A DNA stretch of 64,000 bases from Heliorestis convoluta (GCF_009649955.1 NZ_CP045875.1:619059-683058); one strand, 5' to 3'; numbered from the stretch's first letter, positions 51,074 through 59,743 are shown. The notes: a model not told the origin generated them from the sequence alone. Translations and numbers: made by a program.

Positions 51074-53575
51074 TTAAATATTTTCTGTATGTTTGCATTT
51101 TGGGAAGCCTGTACAACCATAAAAATATCCATTTCGACCTTTTCTCTGCTCCAATAAACGACTGCAACTAGGGCAAATTCTTTTCTTATCCTCCTTAGGC
51201 TTAGATTGCTCTGCTTTCTGTTCTGTTACTTTCGTGTTTTGTTCCGGTGAAGATGAAAGTGGCTTCGCTTCTGGTACATTCCCCTTCTCAAGTGCCTCTT
51301 TCTTAATGACGCTTTCAAGTACTTTACTTGTCACGATTTTTGGTTGCTGGTCGACTAGATCACTATCCTCTTTCTTTTGCTCCTTTCTTTTTGTCTCTTT
51401 TTTGGCATTCTCCGAAAGCTCTTTTTCATCAGCTACAAAGATAATCTCAAAACTTTTTTCTTCACCTCCTTTTGCTACTACTGGTTCAGGAATCTCTTGG
51501 GCTTTTTCTTTGACTACTTCCGTAGTTGGCGTTAAACCCATGCACTCAACGGCAAGCCTTTCTTTCATGTGCTTTAGCTTTTTTCGTAATTTGTCTTGAA
51601 GCTTGCCAAAAAGCTTTTTTTCTAGCGTATCTTTGTCGTACTCCGAAAGGTTCTGCTCTAGTTCTTGAATCTCTCGAATCACTCTACCGGCTTGCTCGAC
51701 ATCATCAGGATCTTTTAGGGCTGCTTCTGCTTTTTTCTTTAGAGCAAGCCATTTTTTTATCATAGTAACTTGAGGAATAACTTTTTCGATTCGCTCCCAA
51801 AACTCATCGAGAGCAGACTTTTCCTCTTTAACGTAATCGCAGATGCCTTCCCTTGGAGGTTGCTGGCTATTTTGTTTCACAATCTTGTAGATCACATGGC
51901 GCTCTGGCAGTTCCATAATGTAGGTGTAGTCAAAGCGTGGCTTTAAGGTATCGGTTTCTCTAATGCTCTTAGGCAAAAAGGGCTTAAAGATAGCCCCGTC
52001 ATAAGTCTTTTGCTCTAAGTGAATCTCTACAGAACCACATTGTGTTTCCACTTCTTTTGCATCTTCAGCCGAAAGGCCGCCAAACCAGACTTTGTTACGG
52101 CAGTTGTTCAAGAGCGTATTCTTAAAAGACCTGGTTCCAGCATCGAGCAATTGACCGTGGTCTTGTACTGCCAAAATACCAGCACAGCGATATTTTCTAG
52201 CATTGGTTAAGAACCGAATGAAGTCTGGATTGATATACAAAGGAAACTCGTCGATACACAAAACATGGGGATCTCTTGTCCATTCATCACCAGGACGACG
52301 AAATACAGCGGATTGAAAGTGCATGATCATGAACTGTCCAAAGGTGTTGCCTAGCTTCCCTAAAGGTCCCATGGCCGTATTGACAGCTAACACTCCACCG
52401 CCTTTTAGGTGATCGTCTAAGTTAATATCGCTGTTTCCGATGAGCACCCGTTGTAATAACTCATTGCCACCAATATCAGCTAACTGCTGCCGAATGCCCG
52501 TTGCAAACTGAAAGAGCTTATCTCGCATGGCACCGAATGCTTCAGAGTAGAAATAACGGACTAAATCGTCATAGCCATACTTACTTTCATAGTCTTTGAC
52601 AGCTTGCTCTAAGTCTTTTGTATCTTGTAATATCCGCATGACCGAAAGAAAATCTAGTTTGTCTCCGTGAAGCCGCTTTAAGAGCAATATGGTATTACGA
52701 GCCATTGATTCTTGTACCTGGGCAAAGAAAGCTTCCTGATCGCCAAAAAGAGAGCGAAGAACCGTCCTTGTCGCTTCAGCTACAGCGTTAGCCTCTCCTT
52801 GCATGGGGTTAAATTTATGCGTGTTTGGCTTGGTCGGGTCAACATGGATACAGGGGATGCCCATCTTATTCGCCATTTCAGCTACCCAATCAGCAAGGTC
52901 GCCCGATGGCTCGATGACCGTAACACCTATCTTTTCACCGGAAGCAATACGCTTCATATCCTGATATAACATGGGCTTGATGATGCTGCTTGTTTTACCG
53001 CTACCAGTCGGGCCAACAACGAGCATATGCAAAAAGCGATCCTTGCCGTTAATTACGACTGGATCGCCCGATTCTCTGTCTTTGCATATCTCTACGTCTA
53101 TGGTTTCTGAACCTGTCTTTTTCTCTGTTTTGGAGAAGAACGAAGTGATTTTTTGCCATAGACCGTTGCTATTTACTTCTGCTTTCTTTACTCTTGGATC
53201 ATTTTTGGCATGAAACTGATAAAAGAATAGACCACCTATCAGAAGTAGCAAAAAAGGTATCATAGATACAGTAAAACTTATCATTCCATGAAAAAAAGTC
53301 GCTCCTTCTGTCCTTGACAGGTGTACCAAAAATGGGTGTAAAACCATACTGAGCAGGACTGTGATAAACCAAGAAAAGCTCACGATTGCACTCCAACCAT
53401 AACGATTACGCTTCTGTGTGTCTCTGCTATCTTTGCTTGCCACCACATAACCAATAAGAGCTACAAGGATAAAGCTAAACGGCAACCACAAACCTCCTAC
53501 CTTTAGAGACCAGATAGCAGATAAAAAGAATAACAAAAGCGATAGACTAAGCACTATTTTATCAAGCAGAACCAT
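51074..53575 (-). CDS. VirD4/TraG-like coupling ATPase with C-terminal zinc ribbon
   Basis: 833 aa, ATG at 53575 inside the GGAGGGAAGGTG context; it overlaps the end of the 76-aa gene. Up to four transmembrane segments lie in the first 125 residues. Walker A is VVGPTGSGKTSS near 190, Walker B is VLCIDEFPLYI, then TraM-recognition-type IVKQNSQQPPREG. A long charged coiled linker follows, then a topoisomerase-type zinc ribbon (CPSC and CTGFPKC) at the end. It would feed DNA to a conjugation channel, but no channel or relaxase gene is in the window. Confidence 0.85.
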   Translation of the reverse strand: MVLLDKIVLSLSLLLFFLSAIWSLKVGGLWLPFSFILVALIGYVVASKDSRDTQKRNRYGWSAIVSFSWFITVLLSMVLHPFLVHLSRTEGATFFHGMISFTVSMIPFLLLLIGGLFFYQFHAKNDPRVKKAEVNSNGLWQKITSFFSKTEKKTGSETIDVEICKDRESGDPVVINGKDRFLHMLVVGPTGSGKTSSIIKPMLYQDMKRIASGEKIGVTVIEPSGDLADWVAEMANKMGIPCIHVDPTKPNTHKFNPMQGEANAVAEATRTVLRSLFGDQEAFFAQVQESMARNTILLLKRLHGDKLDFLSVMRILQDTKDLEQAVKDYESKYGYDDLVRYFYSEAFGAMRDKLFQFATGIRQQLADIGGNELLQRVLIGNSDINLDDHLKGGGVLAVNTAMGPLGKLGNTFGQFMIMHFQSAVFRRPGDEWTRDPHVLCIDEFPLYINPDFIRFLTNARKYRCAGILAVQDHGQLLDAGTRSFKNTLLNNCRNKVWFGGLSAEDAKEVETQCGSVEIHLEQKTYDGAIFKPFLPKSIRETDTLKPRFDYTYIMELPERHVIYKIVKQNSQQPPREGICDYVKEEKSALDEFWERIEKVIPQVTMIKKWLALKKKAEAALKDPDDVEQAGRVIREIQELEQNLSEYDKDTLEKKLFGKLQDKLRKKLKHMKERLAVECMGLTPTTEVVKEKAQEIPEPVVAKGGEEKSFEIIFVADEKELSENAKKETKRKEQKKEDSDLVDQQPKIVTSKVLESVIKKEALEKGNVPEAKPLSSSPEQNTKVTEQKAEQSKPKEDKKRICPSCSRLLEQRKGRNGYFYGCTGFPKCKHTENI

Positions 53576-53792
53576 CACCTTCCCTCCTTGTAGTTGCGAT
53601 CAAAAATGTGCCTTGAACAAAATCGTTAATGTGTATCGTATCAAAATAAGCCCTTCCTTCTTCTCTTATCAAGGCAAACTTCGGGTAAAGCTCCTGAATG
53701 TTGCCCTGAAAAGCTAAATACTTTCCGTTAGATGTTTTCAAGCGCCCTCGTATCTTTGTTCCAGTAGTAATCCCAAGATCGTGCCATAGCAA
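53562..53792 (-). CDS. Small unknown beta-rich protein
   Basis: 76 aa, start ATG. It is strand-rich (TKIRGRLKTSNGKYLAFQGN, AYFDTIHINDF), perhaps a small barrel. Its stop overlaps the start of the coupling ATPase gene by 14 nt, so it is translated just before it. No family is recognised. Confidence 0.5.
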   Translation of the reverse strand: MLWHDLGITTGTKIRGRLKTSNGKYLAFQGNIQELYPKFALIREEGRAYFDTIHINDFVQGTFLIATTRREGDGSA

Positions 53793-53932
53793 ATACCTCG
53801 TGCCTCCTATTAACCGATTTCAGTGAAAATACTATCTGATGAGCAATCTTCAAAAAATCTGTTTCATCATAATCTCTTTACACTTTTTTGTAGGAATATA
53901 ACAGGTTTCATTGTCGTACAATAAAATGTACG

Positions 53933-53961
53933 TTGTGTACGTTTTGTTAAAGCTGTATAAT
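53933..53961 (+). promoter_or_regulatory. Promoter of the toxin-antitoxin operon
   Basis: TTGTGT (53933-53938), 17-bp spacer, TATAAT (53956-53961). The preceding GTAC-rich half-sites (GTACAAT, TGTACGTTGTGTACG) may bind the antitoxin for autorepression. Confidence 0.7.
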
Positions 53962-54011
53962 GGGGGGGAAAGGTTATTCGAAAAAATAGGTTAGTCCAGG
54001 AGGGGATACTC

Positions 54012-54425
54012 GTGCAAGGAATATTGGATTCTACAGCAGTCCGAAAAAATTGGAGCAAATTTGTTGATGATGTAGTTCATAGCAAGCCTGCCATTGTAAA
54101 ACGAACTCGTGATACCTTTGCAGCTATCTCATTAGAGCACTTACACCTTATCTTGGCGCAACATCGTTTTTCTATTGTTTTTACAAAAGAAGCTGATGGC
54201 ACATACAGTGGTTCGTTAAAAGAAATAGACTTAGTTGCAAACGCTGAAAGCTTAGAGTCATTAAAAGAAACATTAGCTGAAGATCTGATTGAGTATGCCG
54301 ATGAGTACATGGAAAACTTTGAGCTGTACTCTCGTTCCCCTAACCGTAAAAATCATTTGCCTTATATCCTTCACGTTTTGACACAATCAGATCTAGAGCA
54401 TGTTAAAGGTCTCATCGATGCCTAG
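54012..54425 (+). CDS. HicB-like antitoxin with Phd-like N-terminus
   Basis: 137 aa from GTG with AGGAGGGG before. Residues ~5-45 look like a Phd/YefM DNA-binding start (STAVRKNWSKFVDDVVHSKP, AIVKRTRDTFAAISLE). Residues ~55-110 look like a HicB RNase-H-type fold (EADGTYSGSLKEIDLVANAE, then SLKETLAEDLIEYADEYMEN). It would neutralise the downstream toxin and repress the operon. A Phd-HicB mixture differs from the usual HicB with C-terminal Arc/HTH. Confidence 0.7.
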   Translation: MQGILDSTAVRKNWSKFVDDVVHSKPAIVKRTRDTFAAISLEHLHLILAQHRFSIVFTKEADGTYSGSLKEIDLVANAESLESLKETLAEDLIEYADEYMENFELYSRSPNRKNHLPYILHVLTQSDLEHVKGLIDA

Positions 54426-54636
54426 TTGGAAAGAGCTAAAACGCTTTTGTGAACGTGATGGCTGGGAACTTTATAAAAATACAGACCACTATTTTTTTCG
54501 AAAAGTAATGCCTGATGGTGCTGTTAAGAGAACAAAAGTTTCTATGGGAACGGGTGAAATCAAACCTTCACTATGGCGTGAGATTCTAAAGAAACAGTTG
54601 TTAGTAAGCCAAGAATATTTTAATAAACATTGTTGA
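54418..54636 (+). CDS. HicA-like mRNA interferase toxin
   Basis: 72 aa, ATG at 54418 overlapping the antitoxin stop by 8 nt. MPSWKELKRFCERDGWELYK then TDHYFFRK gives the dsRBD-like HicA pattern with the key His (GWELYKNTDHYFFRK), and ends in the helix SLWREILKKQLL. It would cut mRNA when free. The gene order is antitoxin first, unlike classic hicAB. Confidence 0.75.
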   Translation: MPSWKELKRFCERDGWELYKNTDHYFFRKVMPDGAVKRTKVSMGTGEIKPSLWREILKKQLLVSQEYFNKHC

Positions 54637-54659
54637 ACTGATTTTATTGATGTTTTGCT

Positions 54660-55190
54660 CTACAAAACCATAACTAAGATAAGAAGTACTACTAATGATG
54701 GGATGACTATTAAGCTCTCTCCTACTCCACCTGTATCAAACATAGGTATTCTGAATTTCTTTCTTGTAACAGGCCACAACCAAGCTACACCTTGCGGATT
54801 AAGGCTATCAAGTACTAGATGAGAAATATAACCGGCCAGCAATAGTACATAGAGAGCCATGTTTGTTAATGGATAGATCATCGACAGCAAAAGCCATACA
54901 AGAAAGGACACCGTGACCGCCCCCACGATTGAGTGAGTTGGTCCACGGTGTCCTATTGTTATTTTTAGCAAGCTTGGGAGCAGTAATAATTTGCTCCCAA
55001 GCTTGCTGCTTGGATGATCTATATCTGGTAGTAGTGAACCTAGAGCACCTGCCATCGCGCCTATTGCAAGAATAGCATATGGTTCAACAGGAGTTCCGGC
55101 CAGTGAAGGGATAAAGATAGCAGTATCGACTTGATTCGAAAGAAAAACGCCCAGGCTTGCTCCAGCCAAGGCGTGTGTTTTCCACAGCAT
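54660..55190 (-). CDS. YdjM-type membrane-bound metal-dependent hydrolase (DUF457)
   Basis: 176 aa from the ATG at 55190 behind AAAGAAGG. It has four or five hydrophobic segments, with the family's metal motifs WKTHALAGASLG near the start, LLPDIDHPSSKLG, HRGPTHS and HLVLDSLNPQG (all His/Asp ligands). Family members are membrane hydrolases, one linked to the SOS response in E. coli; the substrate is unknown. It is in a small-gene stretch of the mobile element. Confidence 0.82.
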   Translation of the reverse strand: MLWKTHALAGASLGVFLSNQVDTAIFIPSLAGTPVEPYAILAIGAMAGALGSLLPDIDHPSSKLGSKLLLLPSLLKITIGHRGPTHSIVGAVTVSFLVWLLLSMIYPLTNMALYVLLLAGYISHLVLDSLNPQGVAWLWPVTRKKFRIPMFDTGGVGESLIVIPSLVVLLILVMVL

Positions 55191-55293
55191 ATGTACCTTC
55201 TTTCTTTTTTTCAAGATTCTTGACTAGTAAATGACTGTGTTTCACTTCTTTTATTTGCTTTGACAGCATATTTCTGTTGATGAGGTGAGTGCT

Positions 55294-55482
55294 TTGTTAA
55301 GATATATAAAGCTAAATGGGGAACTCAGTGAAAAGAAAATTGGGATATTTGATATCTTAGAAGAAGAAAAGCCTTTCTTATCAGAAACGGTTGAAATTCA
55401 TCAATTGGAAGAATTGCGAAATCAATTTAAAAAAGAACTAGAACAAGAAATTTATCATTTTGAACTAAACAAGCAACGCTAA
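55294..55482 (+). CDS. Small protein of unknown function
   Basis: 62 aa from TTG at 55294, with GAGGTGAG before. It is highly charged, mostly helical, with a C-terminal coiled-coil look (EIHQLEELRNQFKKELEQEI). No family is recognised. It stands alone on the plus strand with a terminator after it. Confidence 0.45.
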   Translation: MLRYIKLNGELSEKKIGIFDILEEEKPFLSETVEIHQLEELRNQFKKELEQEIYHFELNKQR

Positions 55483-55501
55483 TAGGGGCATAAACCAAGT
55501 C

Positions 55502-55541
55502 ACCCCTCGATCTCTTGTTAAAATCGAGGGGTCTACTTTTA
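55502..55541 (+). terminator. Terminator of the 62-aa gene
   Basis: ACCCCTCGAT pairs with ATCGAGGGGT and is followed by CTACTTTTAGG, a short T-run. Confidence 0.6.
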
Positions 55542-55889
55542 GGGCGAAAAACGTATCGATAAAGCCTGAATCGCAGCTTTCGTGTTTTCTGGATCTAAAG
55601 TACTGAAACTGCTATATACATCGGCTTCCATATATCCTGCTGAAAAAAGATTGGCGGCGAGGTGAATCATAGCCTTTTCGCTACGGCTCCACTCCTTAGA
55701 AGACTCCTGAAGCTCAACAAAGTCTATACCTTCGTCATCTATAAACTGGCTAATAAGCATCGATTTCTTGGAAGTGATCGCTGCCAACAGGTACAAAGCA
55801 GAACCATATTCGCAATCTAACTTTTTCTTACCTGTTAGCACCAAAAACATCATGTAGCGACTTTTATGCTCTTCGTTTTTCCAGTACAT
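55539..55889 (-). CDS. Unknown protein, 116 aa
   Basis: Starts at the ATG at 55889, one base after the TGA of the gene upstream, with AAAAGGAAG before. It is mixed helix (SEKAMIHLAANLFSAGYMEA, DPENTKAAIQALSIRF), with an aromatic N-terminus (YWKNEEHKSRYMMFLVLTG). I recognise no family. It pairs with the next gene as a two-gene unit. Confidence 0.55.
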   Translation of the reverse strand: MYWKNEEHKSRYMMFLVLTGKKKLDCEYGSALYLLAAITSKKSMLISQFIDDEGIDFVELQESSKEWSRSEKAMIHLAANLFSAGYMEADVYSSFSTLDPENTKAAIQALSIRFSP

Positions 55890-55890
55890 C

Positions 55891-56208
55891 TCATGCTTCC
55901 TTTTTGAAGCAATCACCATGAGCAAGCTGCCTCCAGTTCAACAACCTTGACACAACTTCTTCGCTTTCGATTTCGTTGTATCGAAAACGTAAGACTAGTT
56001 CCATAAAGTAATCCCTTGAAAAGCCCTCACCTTGCTCTACATTAAAGTCATGCTGCGGTATACCAGCTAGATCTAAAATCAAATTATCAAGCTCATTCAG
56101 CTCATCATAGCAATAGCTACCTTCGACAACGACATTAAGACGTTCTACCTTATCCGTAAGTGCTTTGCTAGTTTTAAGAAGCGATAGTAAATTGCCGACT
56201 TGTTCCAT
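55891..56208 (-). CDS. Unknown protein, 105 aa
   Basis: Start ATG behind AAAGGGGAC. It is acidic and helical (VGNLLSLLKTSKALTDKVER, FMELVLRFRYNEIESEEVV). No family is recognised. Its stop lies 1 nt from the start of the 116-aa gene, which suggests coupled translation. Confidence 0.55.
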   Translation of the reverse strand: MEQVGNLLSLLKTSKALTDKVERLNVVVEGSYCYDELNELDNLILDLAGIPQHDFNVEQGEGFSRDYFMELVLRFRYNEIESEEVVSRLLNWRQLAHGDCFKKEA

Positions 56209-56325
56209 TATTAAGTCCCCTTTCGTTTTGCTTAGTACGTATGTTTTAACATTAACATAGCTCTAATTTATTAACAAACTTTGGTAAATCTCCGAAGATA
56301 TTTTTTGATTATCTTATTCTTGCTA

Positions 56326-56592
56326 TTAAAAAGGACAGTTTTCGTTTAACTCCGAAAACTGTCCAATAAAGCTTAATGTCTCTTCCCAGCTATCAAATAC
56401 AATTTGGCTGACTGGGTCGATTCGCACTCGACCATTTTCAATTTTGCCGAAGAAAACCTCCGCACCATTGCCAATACGGTGTGCGGTTAAACCAAGATTG
56501 TTACCGATTCGATAAACCAACATTGGATCGCCAAGTGAGTTTTCTATGTCTAGTAGCTGTTTGAGCAATAAGGTTGACCTCCTATTAGACAT
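56326..56592 (-). CDS. Unknown protein, 88 aa
   Basis: Start ATG behind GGAGG. Its strands alternate (PMLVYRIGNNLGLTAHRIGN, GRVRIDPVSQIVFDSWEETL). No family is recognised. It is flanked by non-coding DNA on both sides. Confidence 0.5.
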   Translation of the reverse strand: MSNRRSTLLLKQLLDIENSLGDPMLVYRIGNNLGLTAHRIGNGAEVFFGKIENGRVRIDPVSQIVFDSWEETLSFIGQFSELNENCPF

Positions 56593-56707
56593 TTTTTTAT
56601 TTCATTTTCTTTTTACCGGAAAAAGAAGTTATCAACTAAGGAAAAGCATATTTTCGTGCATCCATTGCTATCTCACCCACGTAAACGTAATTAGATATTG
56701 AGACGCG

Positions 56708-56746
56708 AAAGAACCTATCTCAAAGAAGTCTTGAGATAGGTTCTTT
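56708..56746 (-). terminator. Terminator after the kinase gene
   Basis: AAGAACCTATCTCAA pairs with TTGAGATAGGTTCTT, a perfect 15-bp stem. Runs of A/T lie on the plus side and a short T-run (TTCTTTC) lies on the minus side. Confidence 0.6.
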
Positions 56747-56795
56747 TCAAGCTCCTGTTCAGTAACTTACGTTAGAGTCAGGCAATAAGGCTTGA

Positions 56796-57878
56796 CTATT
56801 TCAACTTTTTTGGAAACTTTACTGAAAAGCTTGTCCCATTAGAACTTGTTTCTACTTCTATTTTTGCTTTGTGCCGTTCCGCAATACTGTAACAAACAGC
56901 CAATCCCAGACCTGTTCCATCGGCCTTACTTGTAACAAAGGGAGTCCCCATCTTGCTGTAAACCTCTGAAGGAATACCTTTTCCCTCATCGATAACAGTA
57001 AGTAGAACGTAAGATTGGTCTGAAGCAGTTCGTATTGTAAGAGTTTTTTGGGGTTCCATTGCTTCAATGCCATTTTGAGCAAAATTTAATATTAGTTGTT
57101 TCAGCTCTTCTTCGTCACCAATTATATTTGCAGAAATGTTTAAGTCTAATCTGACATCCTTCCCTTCTGTAAAAGCCTTCGCTTGGATCAATGGAAAAAG
57201 ATTAGCTACCACACTGTTTAAGTTAAGTGGTACGGGATTCTTCGATCTATTTTTCGAGAGCGACAAAAATTCCGTGATTATGTGGTTCGCTCTGTCTAAT
57301 TCTGAAATCATCAGTTCTAAGTGTTCTTTTTCGTTTTGATACTTTTTTACGAAAAGTTGTAAGAACCCTCTAACAGATTGCAAGGGATTCCGAATTTCAT
57401 GTCCTAACCCAGCAGCGAGTTGACTAATTAAGTTTAGTCGTTCAGATTTCTTTAACTGCTCCATCATTCGCTCTTTTTCAGTTACATCTCTGCCAACAAC
57501 GAAAATTCGGTTTTCTTTTTCTATAGGAATCGCATTTAACTGAAACCACTTATAAGTACCATCTTTACATAAAATACGATTTTTGTATTTGACTTTCTTT
57601 TTTGTATTTTCCGCTATGATATTCTGAACATTTTCTCGTTCTTCTGGATGAACTAAGTCTATACATCTCTTACCAATCACTTCTTCAGGTTTAAATCCAA
57701 GTATTTCTTCAATAGCAGAGTTTATCGTGATAATTTGCCAATTATAATCGTGAACTAGTAATATGTCTAAAGATAGTTCAGCAAAGTGTTCTGATTCGAA
57801 TAACTTTTCTTTCGTTAAAAATGTATTCCTATTAGCTCCTTCCAAGCTAGAGTTTTGATCTTCTAGCCAGTGACTCAA
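56796..57878 (-). CDS. PAS-containing soluble histidine kinase (sporulation-kinase type)
   Basis: 360 aa from a TTG. No membrane segment is present. A PAS domain spans ~30-145 (ILLVHDYNWQIITINSAIEE, then VHPEERENVQNI). The HisKA is LAAGLGHEIRNPLQSVRGFL with the phosphorylated His near residue 160. N, G1 and G2 boxes are seen (NFAQNGIEAM, VIDEGKGIP, GTGLGLAVCYSIA). The HisKA sequence resembles the kinases that feed Spo0F/Spo0A. No response regulator is adjacent, so it may act on a host phosphorelay. Confidence 0.88.
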   Translation of the reverse strand: MSHWLEDQNSSLEGANRNTFLTKEKLFESEHFAELSLDILLVHDYNWQIITINSAIEEILGFKPEEVIGKRCIDLVHPEERENVQNIIAENTKKKVKYKNRILCKDGTYKWFQLNAIPIEKENRIFVVGRDVTEKERMMEQLKKSERLNLISQLAAGLGHEIRNPLQSVRGFLQLFVKKYQNEKEHLELMISELDRANHIITEFLSLSKNRSKNPVPLNLNSVVANLFPLIQAKAFTEGKDVRLDLNISANIIGDEEELKQLILNFAQNGIEAMEPQKTLTIRTASDQSYVLLTVIDEGKGIPSEVYSKMGTPFVTSKADGTGLGLAVCYSIAERHKAKIEVETSSNGTSFSVKFPKKLK

Positions 57879-58105
57879 CAGCCAAACAACTCCAATCGTT
57901 TATTACTTTCTTGCTGAACAATCGCTGATGTTTTAAAGAGTATAACATTTCCAAAAGAAAAAACCTGTCGAAATTTGTAATTCAAAGGATTTTTTCTTAG
58001 TTTTTCAATATTTGTTTTTGTCTGTTTTGTCGAACTTTGTCCATGATCTAAATTCCGAATATATCTACTAGCAATTAGGGGTATAAGCTTATCTACTAAC
58101 AACAA
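57875..58105 (-). CDS. Doubtful ORF overlapping the kinase start
   Basis: 76 aa from a TTG with no ribosome site. It overlaps the kinase by 4 nt and fills the gap to the replication-relaxation gene. The composition is coding-like only in part (FSFGNVILFKTSAIVQQESN). I recognise nothing and keep it only because it covers the gap. Confidence 0.25.
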   Translation of the reverse strand: MLLVDKLIPLIASRYIRNLDHGQSSTKQTKTNIEKLRKNPLNYKFRQVFSFGNVILFKTSAIVQQESNKRLELFGC

Positions 58106-58114
58106 TGAAGTTCA

Positions 58115-59311
58115 TTAAATCTCGACAGTCTTCCTTTCAATCATCTCTTTTATAAACTCTTCTACAGTATCCAATCCCCTATTTTCCACTTCTTTCTGTA
58201 ACTTCGAATACACTTCTTCCGGGATAGTAAAGCTCACTCGCCTATTTCTTTTCCATTCCCTCTCATACACGACAGGCTCTAACAAAGGTTGTGGTCTGAA
58301 GCCGACAAACCGTAGCTCGAGTTTATCTAGAACGGGTTGATCCAGCACCTCTAAGTAATCAGGATTGCAGTAGCAGACAATTAGATCATCTTCATAACCT
58401 GGTTGAACTACGTAATGATTAATTTGTCTGACATGACGAACATCGGAAATGAATAGCTCTGCAATCTTTTTACCTTCTTTCGTCGTGTAACGAAATCTTC
58501 GTTCTCCGTATTCTGCTGATGTAAGGTCTTGCTCTAGTTCTTCTTCTAAGACCTGCTTCATGCGGTCGCTTTCATGCCAAAGCAGATAAGGAACATCTTT
58601 TGCATGAATGATACTCAGCCTGTTTAGGATGGGTTGGCTGTGGGATGGAAGGCTCTTGTAATGCTTTATAGCGTTTTTCCAGACATCTGTCGTTTCGCAT
58701 AGAACTGCTATGTTTTGGTGCCTTCCTTCGTCTGCTACGGTACTAACCTGGTTAAATATATTTGTTATCGCTCTTTCAGTAGAGTGTTCTGGTAGGTACC
58801 AGAGTAAGTTGGGGTCCTTTCCTCGCTTAGCGACAGCACCCGCTAGGTACAAGTTTCGCGATAAGCTGTACTGTTCTTTTAAGGTTCTAGAATCTATCCA
58901 CTCAAGCTCTTGAGATAGCCCATGCTCTACCACAGCAACCAATACGTCATTAATTTTCGTTTGCAACCGAAGTTTAGATTGGTCACTTGGAGCGTTGTAG
59001 CAGGCTTGTCTTGTTTGTGGCAGTCCTTGAGATTTTTCTGCAAGGCGAATTCCTTTTTCCGTTAGTACATAGCATTTCGCTTCGATGCCTGTTCCAGCAG
59101 GATTGTCTCGGCTGCCTAATGGTGCTTTTAGGACCTTTCCGTTTATCACACCGAAAACTTTCTCGAGTTTTTTTAATCGACTGTAGCAATATTCCAAGGA
59201 ACGAGGAAAGAACATGCGATAGATTTGGTTGATTGTCAATGTTCTGTTATGGTACAGCGTAACCAGTATATCTTTATCACGTTTCGTTAGGTTGCTTAGG
59301 TTGTCAGCCAA
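58115..59311 (-). CDS. Replication-relaxation family protein with RHH-like tail
   Basis: 398 aa from TTG, with AAGGAG 10 nt before. The N-terminal winged helix (LTKRDKDILVTLYHNRTLTI then NQIYRMFFPRSLEYCYSRLK) matches the replication-relaxation family of Gram-positive plasmids. The centre is an alpha/beta part, probably nuclease-like. The last ~45 residues, RRVSFTIPEEVYSKLQKEVE with EEFIKEMIE, resemble a ribbon-helix-helix DNA-binding unit. It lies beside the origin candidate with its start facing it, so it is the probable initiator or relaxation protein. Confidence 0.75.
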   Translation of the reverse strand: MADNLSNLTKRDKDILVTLYHNRTLTINQIYRMFFPRSLEYCYSRLKKLEKVFGVINGKVLKAPLGSRDNPAGTGIEAKCYVLTEKGIRLAEKSQGLPQTRQACYNAPSDQSKLRLQTKINDVLVAVVEHGLSQELEWIDSRTLKEQYSLSRNLYLAGAVAKRGKDPNLLWYLPEHSTERAITNIFNQVSTVADEGRHQNIAVLCETTDVWKNAIKHYKSLPSHSQPILNRLSIIHAKDVPYLLWHESDRMKQVLEEELEQDLTSAEYGERRFRYTTKEGKKIAELFISDVRHVRQINHYVVQPGYEDDLIVCYCNPDYLEVLDQPVLDKLELRFVGFRPQPLLEPVVYEREWKRNRRVSFTIPEEVYSKLQKEVENRGLDTVEEFIKEMIERKTVEI

Positions 59312-59358
59312 AGGTGCTGCACTCCTTTTCTGTTGGTTTCACATAGATAGTTACGTAG

Positions 59359-59731
59359 GCTCGCCTCGCTGTCGCGTGTCGAGCATGAAAGTAACAACTT
59401 ATCCACATAATCCACAACTTTTATTTGGTTGTGGATTATTTCGTGTTTGTGTAGGAAAACTGGCGTGGTGCTTTTGTTCTTTTCGGCTTTCTGATTGTGT
59501 TGCTCGCTCCGCTGTCGCGTATCGAGCTTGGCTTAGTTCATGAAAAATGCTGGACAGGTCACCGCATAGATACGAAGAAACTACCGCTTGATAAATGAAA
59601 CCGCTGCTTCTTATTAAGTCGTGACGCTCGTCCCTCTGTCGAGTGCCGAGCTTGCCCATCTATGATTTGCAATTTCCTGAACTACGCTTTTTGAGTGGGC
59701 GTGTAGCTTGTCCCGCTGTCGCGTGCCAAGC
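59359..59731. repeat. Four covarying 27-bp hairpin repeats (origin array)
   Basis: Units at 59359-59385, 59502-59526, 59626-59651 and 59705-59731 share the form GCTCG - 3 nt - CGC - TGTC - GCG - 3 nt - CGAGC. In unit 3 the inner stem is CTC/GAG; in unit 4 the outer stem is CTTG/CAAG. Both stems thus change in compensating pairs around a constant TGTC loop. ATGAAA follows three of the units at a short distance. Spacing falls from 143 to 124 to 79 bp. Confidence 0.8.
59397..59447. other. Candidate replication origin core with DnaA box
   Basis: TTATCCACA (59399-59407) is a perfect DnaA box, followed by the inverted repeat AATCCACAAC / GTTGTGGATT, which contains further DnaA-type ninemers. It lies within the hairpin array and next to the replication-relaxation gene, so it is likely the element's oriV. 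Confidence 0.65.
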
Positions 59732-59743
59732 CTGAAGTAGCAT

